DNA of 64,000 nt from Pararhizobium sp. A13 (GCF_040126305.1 NZ_CP149510.1:2119001-2183000), one strand, 5' to 3'; shown: positions 36,854 through 46,439, counted from the stretch's first letter. Numbers and translations: made by a program. Notes: a model not told the origin generated them from the sequence alone.

Positions 36854-37612
36854 ATGACGAAGAGATTTGATAATCGGGTAGTGGTTGTAACGGGCGGCTC
36901 GACCGGCATCGGTCTGGCGACGGCGAGCGCCTTTCTTAAAGAAGGGGCAAGGCGCGTCTATGTCACCGGGCGCACGCGCAAGAGCCTCGATGCTGCGGTA
37001 GAGGTGCTCGGCGTGCGCGCCGTTCCGGTGGTCTCGGATGTCTCGAATATCGGCGATATTGAGAAGCTCAAGGCGGAAATCGAGGAGCGCGGTGACAATG
37101 TCGATGTGCTTTTCGCCAATGCCGGCATCGCGGAAAAGAACAGCTTCGGCGCAACGACCGAGGCCGAATTCGACAAGACCTTCGATATCAACGTCAAAGG
37201 CCTGTTTTTCACCGTGCAGACGCTTCTGCCGCTCGTTCCGGATGGCGGGTCCGTCGTGCTCAATGCCTCGATCGTTGCCAACAAGGGGATGGCGGAGCTT
37301 AGCCTCTACAATGCGTCGAAGGCGGCTGTGCGCTCTTTCGCCCGAACGCTTGCCAATGATCTCAAGGAGCGAAAAATCCGTGTCAACGCCGTCAGCCCCG
37401 GACTGACGCGCACGCCAATATTGGAAAACGGCTTGAAGATGGACGAGCAGCAGATCGCCGCCCTACACAGCCATGCCGAACAGGCCGTGCCGCTTGGCTA
37501 CGTCGCTCAGCCGGAAGAGATCGCGACTACGGTAACTTTTCTTGCCTCGGCGGACGCCGGCTATGTCAACGGCATCGAACTGAGCGTCGATGGCGGTATG
37601 ACCCAGGTATGA
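36854..37612 (+). CDS. Short-chain dehydrogenase/reductase (SDR) family oxidoreductase
   Basis: Classical SDR of 252 residues, NAD(P)-dependent. Rossmann motif TGGSTGIGLATA, the NAG motif in VLFANAGIAEKN, the catalytic Ser in LNASIVANKG, and Tyr-x3-Lys in LSLYNASKAAVRSFART are all present; PGLTRTPI and SVDGGMTQV end the domain as usual. ATG 36854 has GGAAGG at the right distance and was preferred to 36848. It is divergent from the ArsR gene and probably repressed by it. Residues binding NADPH versus NADH cannot be separated with confidence: the position after the second strand is an Arg (RTRK), which favours NADPH. Substrate unknown. Confidence 0.87.
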   Translation: MTKRFDNRVVVVTGGSTGIGLATASAFLKEGARRVYVTGRTRKSLDAAVEVLGVRAVPVVSDVSNIGDIEKLKAEIEERGDNVDVLFANAGIAEKNSFGATTEAEFDKTFDINVKGLFFTVQTLLPLVPDGGSVVLNASIVANKGMAELSLYNASKAAVRSFARTLANDLKERKIRVNAVSPGLTRTPILENGLKMDEQQIAALHSHAEQAVPLGYVAQPEEIATTVTFLASADAGYVNGIELSVDGGMTQV

Positions 37613-37616
37613 ACTG

Positions 37617-37654
37617 AAAACGGCCGGCTCCGATGAAGGGGAGCCGGCCGTTTT
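37617..37654. terminator. Bidirectional terminator between SDR and peroxiredoxin genes
   Basis: AAAACGGCCGGCTCC and GGAGCCGGCCGTTTT are perfect arms around an 8-base loop, ending in T-runs on both strands. It serves the SDR gene on the plus strand and the convergent peroxiredoxin gene on the minus strand, which ends at 37658. Confidence 0.85.
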
Positions 37655-37657
37655 GCC

Positions 37658-38143
37658 TCAGATCTGTTCCAGCATGGCCGCAGCAGCCGAAACGGTTGCC
37701 TGGCCGGGGCTCTCCTCGACGTTCAGCGTCTTCACGACGCCGTCCTCCACCAGCATCGAATAGCGCTTCGAGCGCACCCCGAGCGTGCCGGCGGAAAGGT
37801 CGATGTCCATGCCGAGCGCCTTGGTGAAGGCGGCGTTCCAGTCGGAGAGGAAGTGGATCTTGCCCATGCCGCCGGACGCAGTTGCCCAAGCGCCCATCAC
37901 GTGCAGGTCGTTGACGGCAACGACGGCGATGTCGTCGATGCCGCGCGCAAGGATCGCGTCGCGGTTTTCCAGATAGCCGGGCAGGTGATTGAGCGAGCAG
38001 GTCGGCGTGAAGGCGCCGGGAACCGCAAACAGCACGACCTTCTTGCCGGCAAACAGCTGATCGGTGGTGATTTCGACCGGGCCATCGGCGGTCTTTTCCT
38101 TGAAGGTGGCGGCAGGCAGCTTGTCTCCGACAGAAATGGTCAC
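37658..38143 (-). CDS. Peroxiredoxin of the Prx5 group
   Basis: Atypical 2-Cys or 1-Cys peroxiredoxin, 161 residues, that reduces peroxides using glutathione/glutaredoxin or thioredoxin. The peroxidatic Cys49 is in the motif VPGAFTPTCSLNHLPGY; the typical Prx5 helix SDWNAAFTKALGM and VRSKRYSMLVEDGVV follow. GTG 38143 (VTISVGDKLPAATF) has AAGGAG upstream and gives family length; the open frame to 38287 lacks family similarity. It is convergent with the SDR gene. Prx5 proteins in rhizobia have been linked to defence against organic peroxides. Confidence 0.88.
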   Translation of the reverse strand: MTISVGDKLPAATFKEKTADGPVEITTDQLFAGKKVVLFAVPGAFTPTCSLNHLPGYLENRDAILARGIDDIAVVAVNDLHVMGAWATASGGMGKIHFLSDWNAAFTKALGMDIDLSAGTLGVRSKRYSMLVEDGVVKTLNVEESPGQATVSAAAAMLEQI

Positions 38144-38237
38144 GGTCTTACTCCTTGAGGCTTTTCGGAAAGGCGGAAGCGCAGTCGCTCCGTTGCGTCG
38201 GGCGCTCCGTTGGGTTGGGAAGGAATATAGATTTGCC

Positions 38238-39083
38238 TCAGTCAAAGGCAAGCGGGGTTTCCATGCTGCGCTCGCCGGACTTCGCAACGAGCAGGACCGA
38301 TCCGCTCTTCAGCCCGCCGCCTTTTGCGGGAACCCGCACCGGCACTTCGGCGGTAAACTCGCCGTTCGCTACGGCGACGTTTTCGGGCGTGCCGAAGCTG
38401 TAGCCGGGCGGGCCGGCGAGGAAGAGTTCGGGTGGTGTTTCGGCCGACGCAGCCGGGGTCACCAGCGACAGACGAAGACGCTTGCCGGCGGTATCGAAGG
38501 ACGCGGCCTTGACCTTGAACGTTTCGGACGGTTGCGCCGGCAAGGCGGCAACGGCATCTTCAATCCGGGCCTCATCGAGTGGATTTTCCGCAGCACCTTC
38601 CGGCAACGAAAGGCTGAGGTTGGCCTGGACAGGGATGCAGATGTCCTTGCAGATACCGAGAAAGACGGAGGCCTTGAGGGACAGGTCGCCGCTCGTCTCG
38701 CTCTTCAACAGGAGCGGAAAGGCCACGGATTTATCGTAACCGGTGTAGCGTCCGACACCGTCGCCAAAGCTCTTCGGTGCGGGAAAGCGCATTCCGGAAA
38801 AGGAGATGCCGTCCTTCGGGTCGATGCTCACCTGCGGCGGGATGCCGCTTGCTCCGGGATCCAGCCAATAGGTCTTCCAGCCGGGCTTCAGGCGGATGTC
38901 GAGAATGGCGGGGATCGTCCCGTCCGGCTGTTGTCCGCCGGCGACGATACGGATAGCGCCGCCCTCAGCCTGAACCCATTCGCTTTGCGCAGCATCGGCT
39001 GGGGGGACAGTAAAAAAATATCCGACAAGGCTTGCCAGCGCCGCCAAATGAGTCACATTCTCTAGGAGACGATGATGTTTCAT
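38238..39083 (-). CDS. Exported DsbD N-terminal-like protein
   Basis: A 281-residue protein with an N-terminal signal segment (THLAALASLVGYFFTVPPADA) and a periplasmic domain like the DsbD alpha domain: DIRLKPGWKTYWLDPGASGIPPQV near 65-85, GRYTGYDKSVAFPLLLKSE, and a CxxxC-type site GICKDICIPVQANLSLSLP. It lacks the membrane and thioredoxin-like domains of full DsbD, so it is a stand-alone periplasmic partner that could take electrons from CcdA or a similar protein. Such genes are usual in Rhizobiaceae. It is upstream of the Prx5 gene on the same strand, 94 bp away. Confidence 0.82.
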   Translation of the reverse strand: MKHHRLLENVTHLAALASLVGYFFTVPPADAAQSEWVQAEGGAIRIVAGGQQPDGTIPAILDIRLKPGWKTYWLDPGASGIPPQVSIDPKDGISFSGMRFPAPKSFGDGVGRYTGYDKSVAFPLLLKSETSGDLSLKASVFLGICKDICIPVQANLSLSLPEGAAENPLDEARIEDAVAALPAQPSETFKVKAASFDTAGKRLRLSLVTPAASAETPPELFLAGPPGYSFGTPENVAVANGEFTAEVPVRVPAKGGGLKSGSVLLVAKSGERSMETPLAFD

Positions 39084-39249
39084 GAGGATGAGGCTTATCG
39101 GTTTTGGGGCATGGTTTAAAGATGCCGGCTTTCACCTCCGGATCATTTTCTCTTGATGGAGGCGAAACCAGGAAACCCAAGAAAAGCCTCAAAAACCAAA
39201 AAAACGAGGGGTGGGAAACGCTTTTCATTTGACCCAGAAGGCTGATACC

Positions 39250-39852
39250 ATGATGGCGACATTCCAGAAGAAACGCGAGCGCGGTTTGCTAGACGGTCAG
39301 TTCCTGATCGCCATGCCCGGCATGTTCGACAGCAATTTTGCCCGCACGGTCATCTTCATCTGCGCCCATTCCAGTGACGGTGCCATGGGTTTCGTGCTCA
39401 ACCGTCCGCAGCAATTGACCTTTCCGGATGTGCTTCTTCACCTGCAGATCATCGATCAGGCAGAAGCGATCCGCTTGCCGACCATCACCCGCAACTTCCA
39501 GATCCAGACAGGTGGGCCCGTCGAAACCGGCCGCGGCTTCGTGCTGCATTCCGACGATTACCTGAGCGAATCCAGCATTCCGGTCAGCGATGACATCTGC
39601 CTGACGGCGACGCTCGATATCGTGCGAGCGATCTCGCGCGGCGAGGGGCCTTCCAAGGCGATGATGATGCTCGGCTATGCCGGCTGGGGTGCCGGCCAGC
39701 TGGAAAGCGAGATCGCCAGCAATGGCTGGCTGAATTGCCCGGCGAGCGAGGAACTGATCTTCGACCGCGATCTCGGCGACAAATATGACCGGGCGCTGGC
39801 GCTGATGGGCGTTTCTCCGGCCATGCTGTCCATGGATGCCGGTCACGCCTGA
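39250..39852 (+). CDS. YqgE/AlgH family protein
   Basis: A 200-residue UPF0301 protein of unknown biochemical role; in Pseudomonas, AlgH is linked to alginate regulation. Family motifs are [20 protein letters not shown] near the start, MGFVLNRP, the [17 protein letters not shown] block and [23 protein letters not shown] 39250 was chosen over the upstream 39211; another ATG at 39253 is equally possible. The gene is divergent from the DsbD-like gene. The product is probably cytosolic. Confidence 0.87.
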   Translation: MMATFQKKRERGLLDGQFLIAMPGMFDSNFARTVIFICAHSSDGAMGFVLNRPQQLTFPDVLLHLQIIDQAEAIRLPTITRNFQIQTGGPVETGRGFVLHSDDYLSESSIPVSDDICLTATLDIVRAISRGEGPSKAMMMLGYAGWGAGQLESEIASNGWLNCPASEELIFDRDLGDKYDRALALMGVSPAMLSMDAGHA

Positions 39853-39969
39853 CCGGCGGATTTTTCCGCCCTTGCGGCTTTTTGCCGGAACAATTTGACC
39901 TGCCTTCCGTTTTCTGAACGCAAGGACACGACGCTTGGTCCTGTCCTCAACCTTTCAAGGAGACTGATC

Positions 39970-40161
39970 ATGGGCAGCACTTCCGACAAGATTTCCGGCG
40001 CAGCCAACCAGGCCGCAGGCAAGGCCAAACAGGCGGCCGGCAAGGCAACCGGCAGCAGAAAGCTGCAGGCGGAAGGCAAAGGCCAGGAAGCCAAGGGCAA
40101 GGTCCAGTCAGCGACTGGCAAGGCCAAGAGCGCGGTGAAGGGCGTCGTTGATCGCATGTAA
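39970..40161 (+). CDS. CsbD family stress-response protein
   Basis: A 63-residue hydrophilic protein of the CsbD family, often induced by general stress and sigma factors of the EcfG type in alphaproteobacteria. It is repetitive: [20 protein letters not shown], then [12 protein letters not shown] and [10 protein letters not shown], with few hydrophobic residues. ATG 39970 has AAGGAG upstream and gives the family length; the longer frame from 39895 was rejected. The promoter could lie in the 117 bp before it: GGAAC (39887-39891) resembles an EcfG-type -35 element and the -10 half was not found. Confidence 0.86.
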   Translation: MGSTSDKISGAANQAAGKAKQAAGKATGSRKLQAEGKGQEAKGKVQSATGKAKSAVKGVVDRM

Positions 40162-40263
40162 TCCCGTTTGCCGCCCCTCGCTCGTCAATGAGATGGCGGC
40201 GGCTTCAAGGTGCGCGGATCGACTGTCCTGACGGGTTCAACTGGACGGAAGATTTCAGCGCCG

Positions 40264-40293
40264 ATGCCCGCTGTGCTTCGCGCCGGCGGGCAT
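40264..40293 (+). terminator. Hairpin after the CsbD gene
   Basis: ATGCCCGC and GCGGGCAT are 8-bp perfect arms around a 14-base loop. No T-run follows directly (ATTCCTCTGC), so termination is uncertain. It lies in the 219-bp gap before the zinc peptidase gene, which holds no other feature seen. Confidence 0.35.
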
Positions 40294-40380
40294 TCCTCTG
40301 CGGGAGTGGGTGTTTTATTTTTTTGAAATAGCGCATTCGATTTCTTCGACGCATGCTGACCATTGGGCGGACGTTCTTTC

Positions 40381-41457
40381 ATGAAACTTTACGAATGCGG
40401 CAAGTGCGGAAACCCGGTCCATTTCGACAACCGTGTTTGCATCAACTGCGGCTCGCGCCTCGGCTTCCTGCCGGAGGCCATGGCGATCCAGGCCCTGACG
40501 CCGGCCGGCGGCGACTTGTGGCAGGTGCCGTCGCGCCAAGAGGCGGATGTCCGGTTCTGCGCCAATGCCGCGCACGATACATGCAATTGGCTGATCTCGA
40601 CCAACGACGACCACGTCTATTGCCAGGCCTGCCGCTATAACCGCATCGTACCGGTCACCGACAATCCGGAGGGGCTCGCCCGCTGGCAGAAGATCGGCCA
40701 GGCACAGCGGCATCTGTTCTATTCCCTGCTGCGCTGGAATTTGCCGCGACCGGGACGTGACGTTGACCCGCAGGGCGGGCTTGTCTTCGATTTTCTCGCT
40801 GACGAGGTTGATGTCTACGGCAATCTGGTGCCGGCCATGACGGGGCACGAAGACGGCTTGATCAGCCTGCGCGCGGCGGAAGCCAATGATGCCACCCGCG
40901 AAAGCGTGCGCGTGTCGATGAACGAGCCTTACCGCACGCTGCTCGGCCATTTCCGCCACGAGATCGGTCACTTCTATTGGGCCCAGCTTGTCCGCGATGA
41001 CCAGACCCTGAACGAGGCGCGGTCGCTGTTCGGCGACGAACGGGCGGACTATGCCGAGGCGCTTCGCCGCAACTACGAGCAGGGGCCCCCCGTCGACTGG
41101 CAGGCACGCTTCATCAGCGCCTATGCCAGCAGCCATCCGGCCGAGGATTTCGCCGAATGCTGGGCACATTTCCTCCATATCGTCGATACGCTGGAAACGG
41201 CGCATTCCTTCGGACTTTCGACCGAACCACGGCGCTACGAGCGCATGGCGGCGGAGGTCGATTTCGATCCCTATCGCGCCTCGGATGCGCAGACGCTGAT
41301 CGACGCGTGGATCCCCTTGAGCGTCGCTCTGAACAGCATCCAGCGCAGCATGGGCCAACCCGACAGCTATCCCTTCGTGCTTTCGCCACCGGTGGTGCAC
41401 AAGCTCGGTTTCATCAACCGGCTGATAAGGCGGGCAGGCTCCGCCTACGAGCGATAG
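40381..41457 (+). CDS. Zinc-binding metallopeptidase of the COG4307 type (zinc-ribbon plus HExxH)
   Basis: A 358-residue protein that begins with a rubredoxin-like zinc ribbon: CGKCGNPVHFDNRVCINCGS (first ligands Cys5 and Cys8), with a second cysteine set at CANAAHDTCNWLI and YCQACRYN. The middle has HExxH in FRHEIGHFYWAQLV (about residues 192-196) and the third ligand region HPAEDFAECWAHFLH further on. This is the pattern of putative zinc-binding peptidases seen in many bacteria and in phage or desiccation-related clusters. ATG 40381 gives a start directly at the ribbon. Substrate is unknown; a role in protein quality control is a guess. Confidence 0.82.
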   Translation: MKLYECGKCGNPVHFDNRVCINCGSRLGFLPEAMAIQALTPAGGDLWQVPSRQEADVRFCANAAHDTCNWLISTNDDHVYCQACRYNRIVPVTDNPEGLARWQKIGQAQRHLFYSLLRWNLPRPGRDVDPQGGLVFDFLADEVDVYGNLVPAMTGHEDGLISLRAAEANDATRESVRVSMNEPYRTLLGHFRHEIGHFYWAQLVRDDQTLNEARSLFGDERADYAEALRRNYEQGPPVDWQARFISAYASSHPAEDFAECWAHFLHIVDTLETAHSFGLSTEPRRYERMAAEVDFDPYRASDAQTLIDAWIPLSVALNSIQRSMGQPDSYPFVLSPPVVHKLGFINRLIRRAGSAYER

Positions 41458-41509
41458 GCAACGGGTCTGGCACGTAAGCATATTCTACTGCCTACTGCCT
41501 ACTGCCTTG

Positions 41510-44422
41510 CTACGCCCGCTTCATCAATGGAAATCGCTCTTTCAACAGACGCAGGATCGATTCCGAGCCGATTGGCGGGCCGAAGAGAAAGCTCTGGCCG
41601 AAATCGCAACCCATCTGGGCCAGCTGGATGGCATCTTCCTCGGACTCGATGCCTTCTGCGACAACCTGCATGTCGAGTTCGCGCGCCATGGTGATGACGG
41701 AGCGGAGCAAGATGGTGCGCTTGTCGCTCGGATCCTTCACCAGCGCCTTGTCGATCTTGATCGTATCGAAGGGGAAGCGGGTCAGGTAGGCAAGCGAGGA
41801 GTGGCCGGTGCCGAAGTCGTCGAGCGCCAGTTTCAGGCCGGCATCCTTCAGCTTTTCAAGCACCAGCCGGGCCTGCTCGGGGTTTTCCATCACGAGGGAT
41901 TCGGTGAGCTCCACCTTCACCTTCTTCGGATCACAATGGTTCTTGTTCAAAATCGCCCGGACATCGTCATGCAGGTCGTTGTTGAGCAACTGCGCGCTCG
42001 ACAGGTTGACGGAGACGAAGATCGGCAGGTCGCCTGTCTGGAGTTGCCATTCCGTCAGGTCGCTGGTCGCCTTCTCGAAGGCGAACATGCCGAGTTGGTT
42101 GATGAGATCGGAGCCCTCGGCGATCGGGATGAACTCCGATGGCGAGATACTGCCGCGTTTCGGATGCTCCCAGCGCATCAGGGCCTCGAAGCCGGCGATC
42201 TCGGCATCCGCCAGGCGTACGATCGGCTGGTAGACGAGGCTCAGTTCCTTGCGCTCGATGGCGCGGCGAAGGTCGTTTTCCAGTTGCAGGCGATCAGTGC
42301 CCGAGGCACGGAAGGCAGGGCGGAAAGGCTCGACGCGATTGCCGCCCGCCTTTTTGGCCCGGAACATCGCAAGCTCCGCATCGTCGAGCAAGCCTGCGGC
42401 ATTTTCCTGCTGGTCGACCCAGGAAACGAGGCCGATCGAGGCGGTGAGGCTGATTTCGCGGTTGCCGAAATTGAGCGGCACCATGATCGCCTTGGAAACC
42501 GCATCGGCGAAATCGGCGACCTTGGCGGGGTCGCGCTCCGACATCAGGATCAGGCCGAACTCGTCGCCGCCGAGGCGGGCCAGCGTGTCCTGCGGCTTCA
42601 GGAGTCGGCGCAGGCGGCGGGTCAGCGCGATCAGAATGTTGTCGCCGGCGGCGATGCCGAGCACGTCGTTGACCTGCTTGTAGCGGTCGATATCGATCGC
42701 CAACACGGTCGGCCGGACAACACTTGAACCCGGCGCCAGCGACAGGATGGATTGCAGCCGGTCGAGGAAGATCTGCCGGTTCGGCAATCCCGTCAGATTG
42801 TCGTGAAGCGCGTTGTGCAGCAGGCGGTCGACAGAGTTCTTCTGCTCGGTGATATCGACGATGGTGCCGACGCAGCGGATGATTTCGCCATTGGCCCCCA
42901 GCACCGGCCGGGCGCGGATCGATAGCCAGTGGTAATGACCGTCCTCGGCGCGGACGCGGAATTCGTGGTTGAGCCGCCCCTTGCGATGCTCCAGCAGGAC
43001 GTCGAGTGTTGCGCGGAACCGATCGCGGTCGTCGGGGTGCAGACGTGGCAGCCAGTTGCGGGCGGGGCCGTGCATGGTGCCGGGCGAAAGGCCGAGTTGC
43101 GCCGAGATGTCGGGAATGGTGACGACGCGGTCGCGCGCCACGTCCCAGTCCCAGACGGTGTCGCCCGAGCCGGTCAGTGCCAATGATTGGCGTTCGAGAT
43201 CGGAGAAAAGACCCTGGCTGTAGGCCCCGCCGGCGAAGGCGTGCTGCATGACCGTGAAGCCGATCAGGAGCACGATCAGCACGAGACCGCCGCCGAGCGC
43301 AGGCTGGACAATGTCATTGGCAAGCTGGCCGGTGACCGTCAGCCAGGCGCCGAACAGCCAGACGAGGATCAGGAGCCAGGCCGGCACGAGCAGGATTGCC
43401 CGGTCGTAGCGGTTGAAGCCGAGATAGGCGATCAGGAAGATGCCGCAGGTCCCCGTCAGCGCGAAGGAGAGCCGCGCGATACCCGATGCGATCGCCGGGT
43501 CATAGATGGCGACGCCGAACAGCAGCCCAAGGCCAAGAATCCAGGCGAGCGTCGCATAGCTCAGATGCTGGTGCCAGCGGTTGAGGTTGAGATAGGTGAA
43601 CAGGAAGATCACGAGTCCGGCGGCGAGGAACACTTCCGTCCCCGCCCGCCATACGCGTTCATCCCCTGCGGTAATGCTGATCAGCTTCGACAGGAAACCG
43701 AAATCGACGCAGATGTAGCCGAGCACGGCCCAGGCAAGCGCGGCCGTCGCGGGCAGCATCGAGGTTCCCTTGACCACGAAGAGAATGGTCAGGAACACCG
43801 CGAGCAGGCCGGCAATGCCGAGCACGATGCCGCGATAGAGGGTAAAGGCGTTGACCGTGTCCTTGTAGGCGTCCGGTTGCCAGAGATAGATTTGTGGCAG
43901 GTCGGGTCCCGCCAGTTCGGCAACGAAGGTGATGACGGAGCCCGGGTTGAGCGTGATGCGAAACACGTCCGCTTCATCGCTCGGCAGCCGGTCGAGCGCA
44001 AAGCCTTCGCTCGGGGTGATCGACAGAAGGCGCTGCGAGCCGAGGTCCGGCCAGAACAGTTTGGAATTCACCAGACGGAAGTGCGGGGCAACGATGACGC
44101 GCTCCAGCTGCTCTTCCGAAACATTGGCGAGTGCGAAAACGGCCCAGTCGCCCTGGTGGTTTTCGGCGCTCGATCGCACCTCGATGCGCCGGACGATGCC
44201 GTCCGTGCCGGGGGCGGTCGAGACCTGGAAGGCTTCGCCGCGGCCGGTATAGATTTCCGTCGTCGCCGTCAGGTCAAGTGCGGTGTCCTCGCGCGAAATC
44301 TTGACGGGTTCCGTGGCAAATGCCGCACCGCTCCCCATCAGGCAGACCACGGCCATCATGGCGACCAGAAGCGCCAGGAGCCTTCGTGCTGAGGGGTGAA
44401 GCGGCAGGCAGTTCAAAGACAT
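41510..44422 (-). CDS. Membrane GGDEF-EAL protein with 7TM sensor and PAS domain
   Basis: A 970-residue c-di-GMP turnover protein. Order: signal-like start, a periplasmic beta-rich domain (about 40-190, 7TMR-DISM extracellular style), about seven membrane helices (195-410), a PAS/PAC pair (DTVWDWDVARDRVV, then HEFRVRAEDGHYHWLSIRARP), GGDEF with LGGDEF near 617, and EAL with FEALMRWEHP near 744 and DDFGTGHSS. All catalytic motifs are intact. ATG at 44422 follows the GNAT stop by overlap (TGATG), so it is the last gene of the thrC-M16-GNAT-GGDEF run. The frame from TTG 44425 is one codon longer. Confidence 0.92.
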   Translation of the reverse strand: MSLNCLPLHPSARRLLALLVAMMAVVCLMGSGAAFATEPVKISREDTALDLTATTEIYTGRGEAFQVSTAPGTDGIVRRIEVRSSAENHQGDWAVFALANVSEEQLERVIVAPHFRLVNSKLFWPDLGSQRLLSITPSEGFALDRLPSDEADVFRITLNPGSVITFVAELAGPDLPQIYLWQPDAYKDTVNAFTLYRGIVLGIAGLLAVFLTILFVVKGTSMLPATAALAWAVLGYICVDFGFLSKLISITAGDERVWRAGTEVFLAAGLVIFLFTYLNLNRWHQHLSYATLAWILGLGLLFGVAIYDPAIASGIARLSFALTGTCGIFLIAYLGFNRYDRAILLVPAWLLILVWLFGAWLTVTGQLANDIVQPALGGGLVLIVLLIGFTVMQHAFAGGAYSQGLFSDLERQSLALTGSGDTVWDWDVARDRVVTIPDISAQLGLSPGTMHGPARNWLPRLHPDDRDRFRATLDVLLEHRKGRLNHEFRVRAEDGHYHWLSIRARPVLGANGEIIRCVGTIVDITEQKNSVDRLLHNALHDNLTGLPNRQIFLDRLQSILSLAPGSSVVRPTVLAIDIDRYKQVNDVLGIAAGDNILIALTRRLRRLLKPQDTLARLGGDEFGLILMSERDPAKVADFADAVSKAIMVPLNFGNREISLTASIGLVSWVDQQENAAGLLDDAELAMFRAKKAGGNRVEPFRPAFRASGTDRLQLENDLRRAIERKELSLVYQPIVRLADAEIAGFEALMRWEHPKRGSISPSEFIPIAEGSDLINQLGMFAFEKATSDLTEWQLQTGDLPIFVSVNLSSAQLLNNDLHDDVRAILNKNHCDPKKVKVELTESLVMENPEQARLVLEKLKDAGLKLALDDFGTGHSSLAYLTRFPFDTIKIDKALVKDPSDKRTILLRSVITMARELDMQVVAEGIESEEDAIQLAQMGCDFGQSFLFGPPIGSESILRLLKERFPLMKRA

Positions 44423-45033
44423 CAATCACTCAAATTCTTAGTTGGCACGCTGTCCTGCGAGAGAAGGGAGAACATGAGGTGATCCCGCCATTGCCCGTTG
44501 ATTTTCAAGTATTCCCGCAAGTAGCCTTCGCGCTGAAACCCGGCCTTTTCAAGGAGCCGGATGCTTCTGTGGTTCTCGGGAATACAGGCTGCTTCGATGC
44601 GGTGCAACTGAAGGGTCGAAAAGATGTAGGGAATGGCCAGTTTGACGGCCTGCGCCATGTGGCCCTTGCCGGCATAACATTCACCCATCCAATAGCCGAT
44701 CATGCAGCACTGGGCAGCACCCCGCCGGATGTAGCCGATGGTCAGCCCGCCGATCAGTTGGTCCTCGGCGCGCAGGAAAATGAAGAGCGGCACCGCCTGG
44801 CCGGACGCAAATTCCTGCTCGTTGCGGATGACGCGGGTGCGAAAGGCGCTCTCGGTCATTTCGTCGGCGCGCCAGGTCGGCTCCCACGGCTCGAGAAAGG
44901 CGCGGCTTTCGCTGCGCACCCGGTACCATTGCCGGTAGTCGGATATCTTCGGCAAGCGCAGCAAATGCGTGGCATTGGCAATCTCGACCGGATCCGGCTG
45001 CCGTGACAGAAACCGAAAGACCGATCGTGTCAT
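44422..45033 (-). CDS. GNAT family N-acetyltransferase (RimJ/RimL type)
   Basis: Acetyltransferase of 203 residues. The N-terminus LRLPKISDYRQWYRVRSES and the acetyl-CoA binding block MGECYAGKGHMAQAVKLAIPYIF with IEAACIPENHRSIRLLEKAGFQREGYLREYLKING follow the RimJ/RimL pattern, used for ribosomal protein N-termini or antibiotics. ATG 45033 was chosen; the open frame to 45255 has no family similarity. It overlaps the start of the GGDEF-EAL gene (TGATG). Substrate not predictable; a housekeeping RimJ-like role is the default. Confidence 0.88.
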   Translation of the reverse strand: MTRSVFRFLSRQPDPVEIANATHLLRLPKISDYRQWYRVRSESRAFLEPWEPTWRADEMTESAFRTRVIRNEQEFASGQAVPLFIFLRAEDQLIGGLTIGYIRRGAAQCCMIGYWMGECYAGKGHMAQAVKLAIPYIFSTLQLHRIEAACIPENHRSIRLLEKAGFQREGYLREYLKINGQWRDHLMFSLLSQDSVPTKNLSD

Positions 45034-45121
45034 ATAAGCCTCCGCAGGGCGTGGGTGTTGCCGTGATGCGAGAGTGCCGGGCGCTCGAAGAACGCCCGGA
45101 GGTCGCCCTTCTAAATAAGAA

Positions 45122-46423
45122 TTACCCGTTGGCGGCGCGAGCTTGAACGGTCTTGTTGGAAAGCGCACCGAGAATATCGTCCATCGGCGCCAGCTTTTCG
45201 ACCGGTCCGATCGCTGAAAGCGTCGGCGTCGTGTCGAAGAACAATCGCCCGGCAAGATCCGTCAGGCGCTCGATGGTAATGCCGGACAGGCGCTCCATCA
45301 GTTCCTCATTCGGGATCGGCCGGCCGTAGAGCATCATCTGGCGGGCGATCTGGCCGGCGCGGGCGGCCGGGCTTTCCTGGCCCATCAGAAGCTGGGCGCG
45401 AATCTGCGCGCGCGCCCGGTCGATTTCCTGCTGCTCGATCTTCGTCGACGACTTGCGCAGTTCATCGATGATGACGGGCATCAGCTCCGGCAGGTTCTCG
45501 CCGCCGGTGGCCGCGTGAACGCCGAAGATGCCGGTGTCGGAAAAGCCCCAGTGGAAGGCATAGACCGAATAGCAGAGGCCGCGATGCTCGCGCACTTCCT
45601 GGAAGAGGCGGGAAGACATGCCGCCGCCGAGGATATTGGCCAGAATCTGCGAACAGTAGAAATCGCGGGCGTGATAGGCCTTGCCCTCGAAACCGAGCAG
45701 GACCTGTGCGTCCATCAGGTCGCGGTCCTCGCGCACGTCGCCGCCGGTGTAGCGGGCGGTATCGGCAATGGGCGGCGCGGCCGGTTTTTGCGGCAGGCTC
45801 GCGAAACGGTCTTCAACCTGTCGCACAAAGCTATCATGATCAAGCGCACCGGCCCCGACGACGAACATGCGGTCGGTGGTGTAGTTGCGGCCGAGATAGG
45901 TGCGGATTTGCTCAGGCGTGAAGGAAAGGACCGTTTCCGGCGTGCCGAGGATCGGGCGCCCGATCGTCTGGTTGGCAAAGGCGGCTTCGGCGAATTTATC
46001 GAAGACGACATCGTCGGGGGTGTCGTTGGCGGCGCCGATTTCCTGCAGGATGACGTGTTTTTCGCGCTGCAGTTCCTCTTCCTCAAAGGAGGATTCGGTC
46101 AAGATGTCCGCGAGGATATCGACGGCGAGCGGAACATCGTCCTGCAGAATGCGGGCGTAATAGGACGTGGTTTCCGTTGAGGTCGCGGCGTTGACTTCGC
46201 CGCCGACATTTTCGATCTGCTCGGCAATTTCGCGGGCGGTTCGCCGCGCTGTGCCCTTGAACGCCATATGTTCCAGCAGATGGGCAATTCCGTGCTCGTC
46301 CGTGGTTTCATCGCGTGAACCGGATTTGATCCAGACACCGAGCGCGACGCTTTCAAGATGCGGCATGTTCTCGGTGACGACGGTCAACCCGGACTGGAGC
46401 CGGGTGCACTCAACTTTCATCAT
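45122..46423 (-). CDS. M16 family zinc peptidase (processing peptidase-like)
   Basis: Pitrilysin-family peptidase, 433 residues. The inverted zinc motif HxxEH is in HLLEHMAFKGTARRT (about 48-52), with the distal Glu in ENVGGEVNAATSTETTSYYA. The half-size form resembles the beta subunit of mitochondrial processing peptidase, which descends from alphaproteobacterial M16 proteins. There is no signal peptide. It starts 16 bp after the thrC stop, so the two are an operon; this order thrC-M16 is widespread in alphaproteobacteria. The ATG at 46420 is one codon in and equally plausible. Confidence 0.92.
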   Translation of the reverse strand: MMKVECTRLQSGLTVVTENMPHLESVALGVWIKSGSRDETTDEHGIAHLLEHMAFKGTARRTAREIAEQIENVGGEVNAATSTETTSYYARILQDDVPLAVDILADILTESSFEEEELQREKHVILQEIGAANDTPDDVVFDKFAEAAFANQTIGRPILGTPETVLSFTPEQIRTYLGRNYTTDRMFVVGAGALDHDSFVRQVEDRFASLPQKPAAPPIADTARYTGGDVREDRDLMDAQVLLGFEGKAYHARDFYCSQILANILGGGMSSRLFQEVREHRGLCYSVYAFHWGFSDTGIFGVHAATGGENLPELMPVIIDELRKSSTKIEQQEIDRARAQIRAQLLMGQESPAARAGQIARQMMLYGRPIPNEELMERLSGITIERLTDLAGRLFFDTTPTLSAIGPVEKLAPMDDILGALSNKTVQARAANG

Positions 46424-46439
46424 ACGTCTTTCTGCGTCC

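Noticed and set aside
43187..44392. 401-codon plus-strand frame opposite the GGDEF-EAL gene
   Set aside because: It is opposite the membrane domain of the GGDEF-EAL protein and its product is a charged low-complexity sequence.
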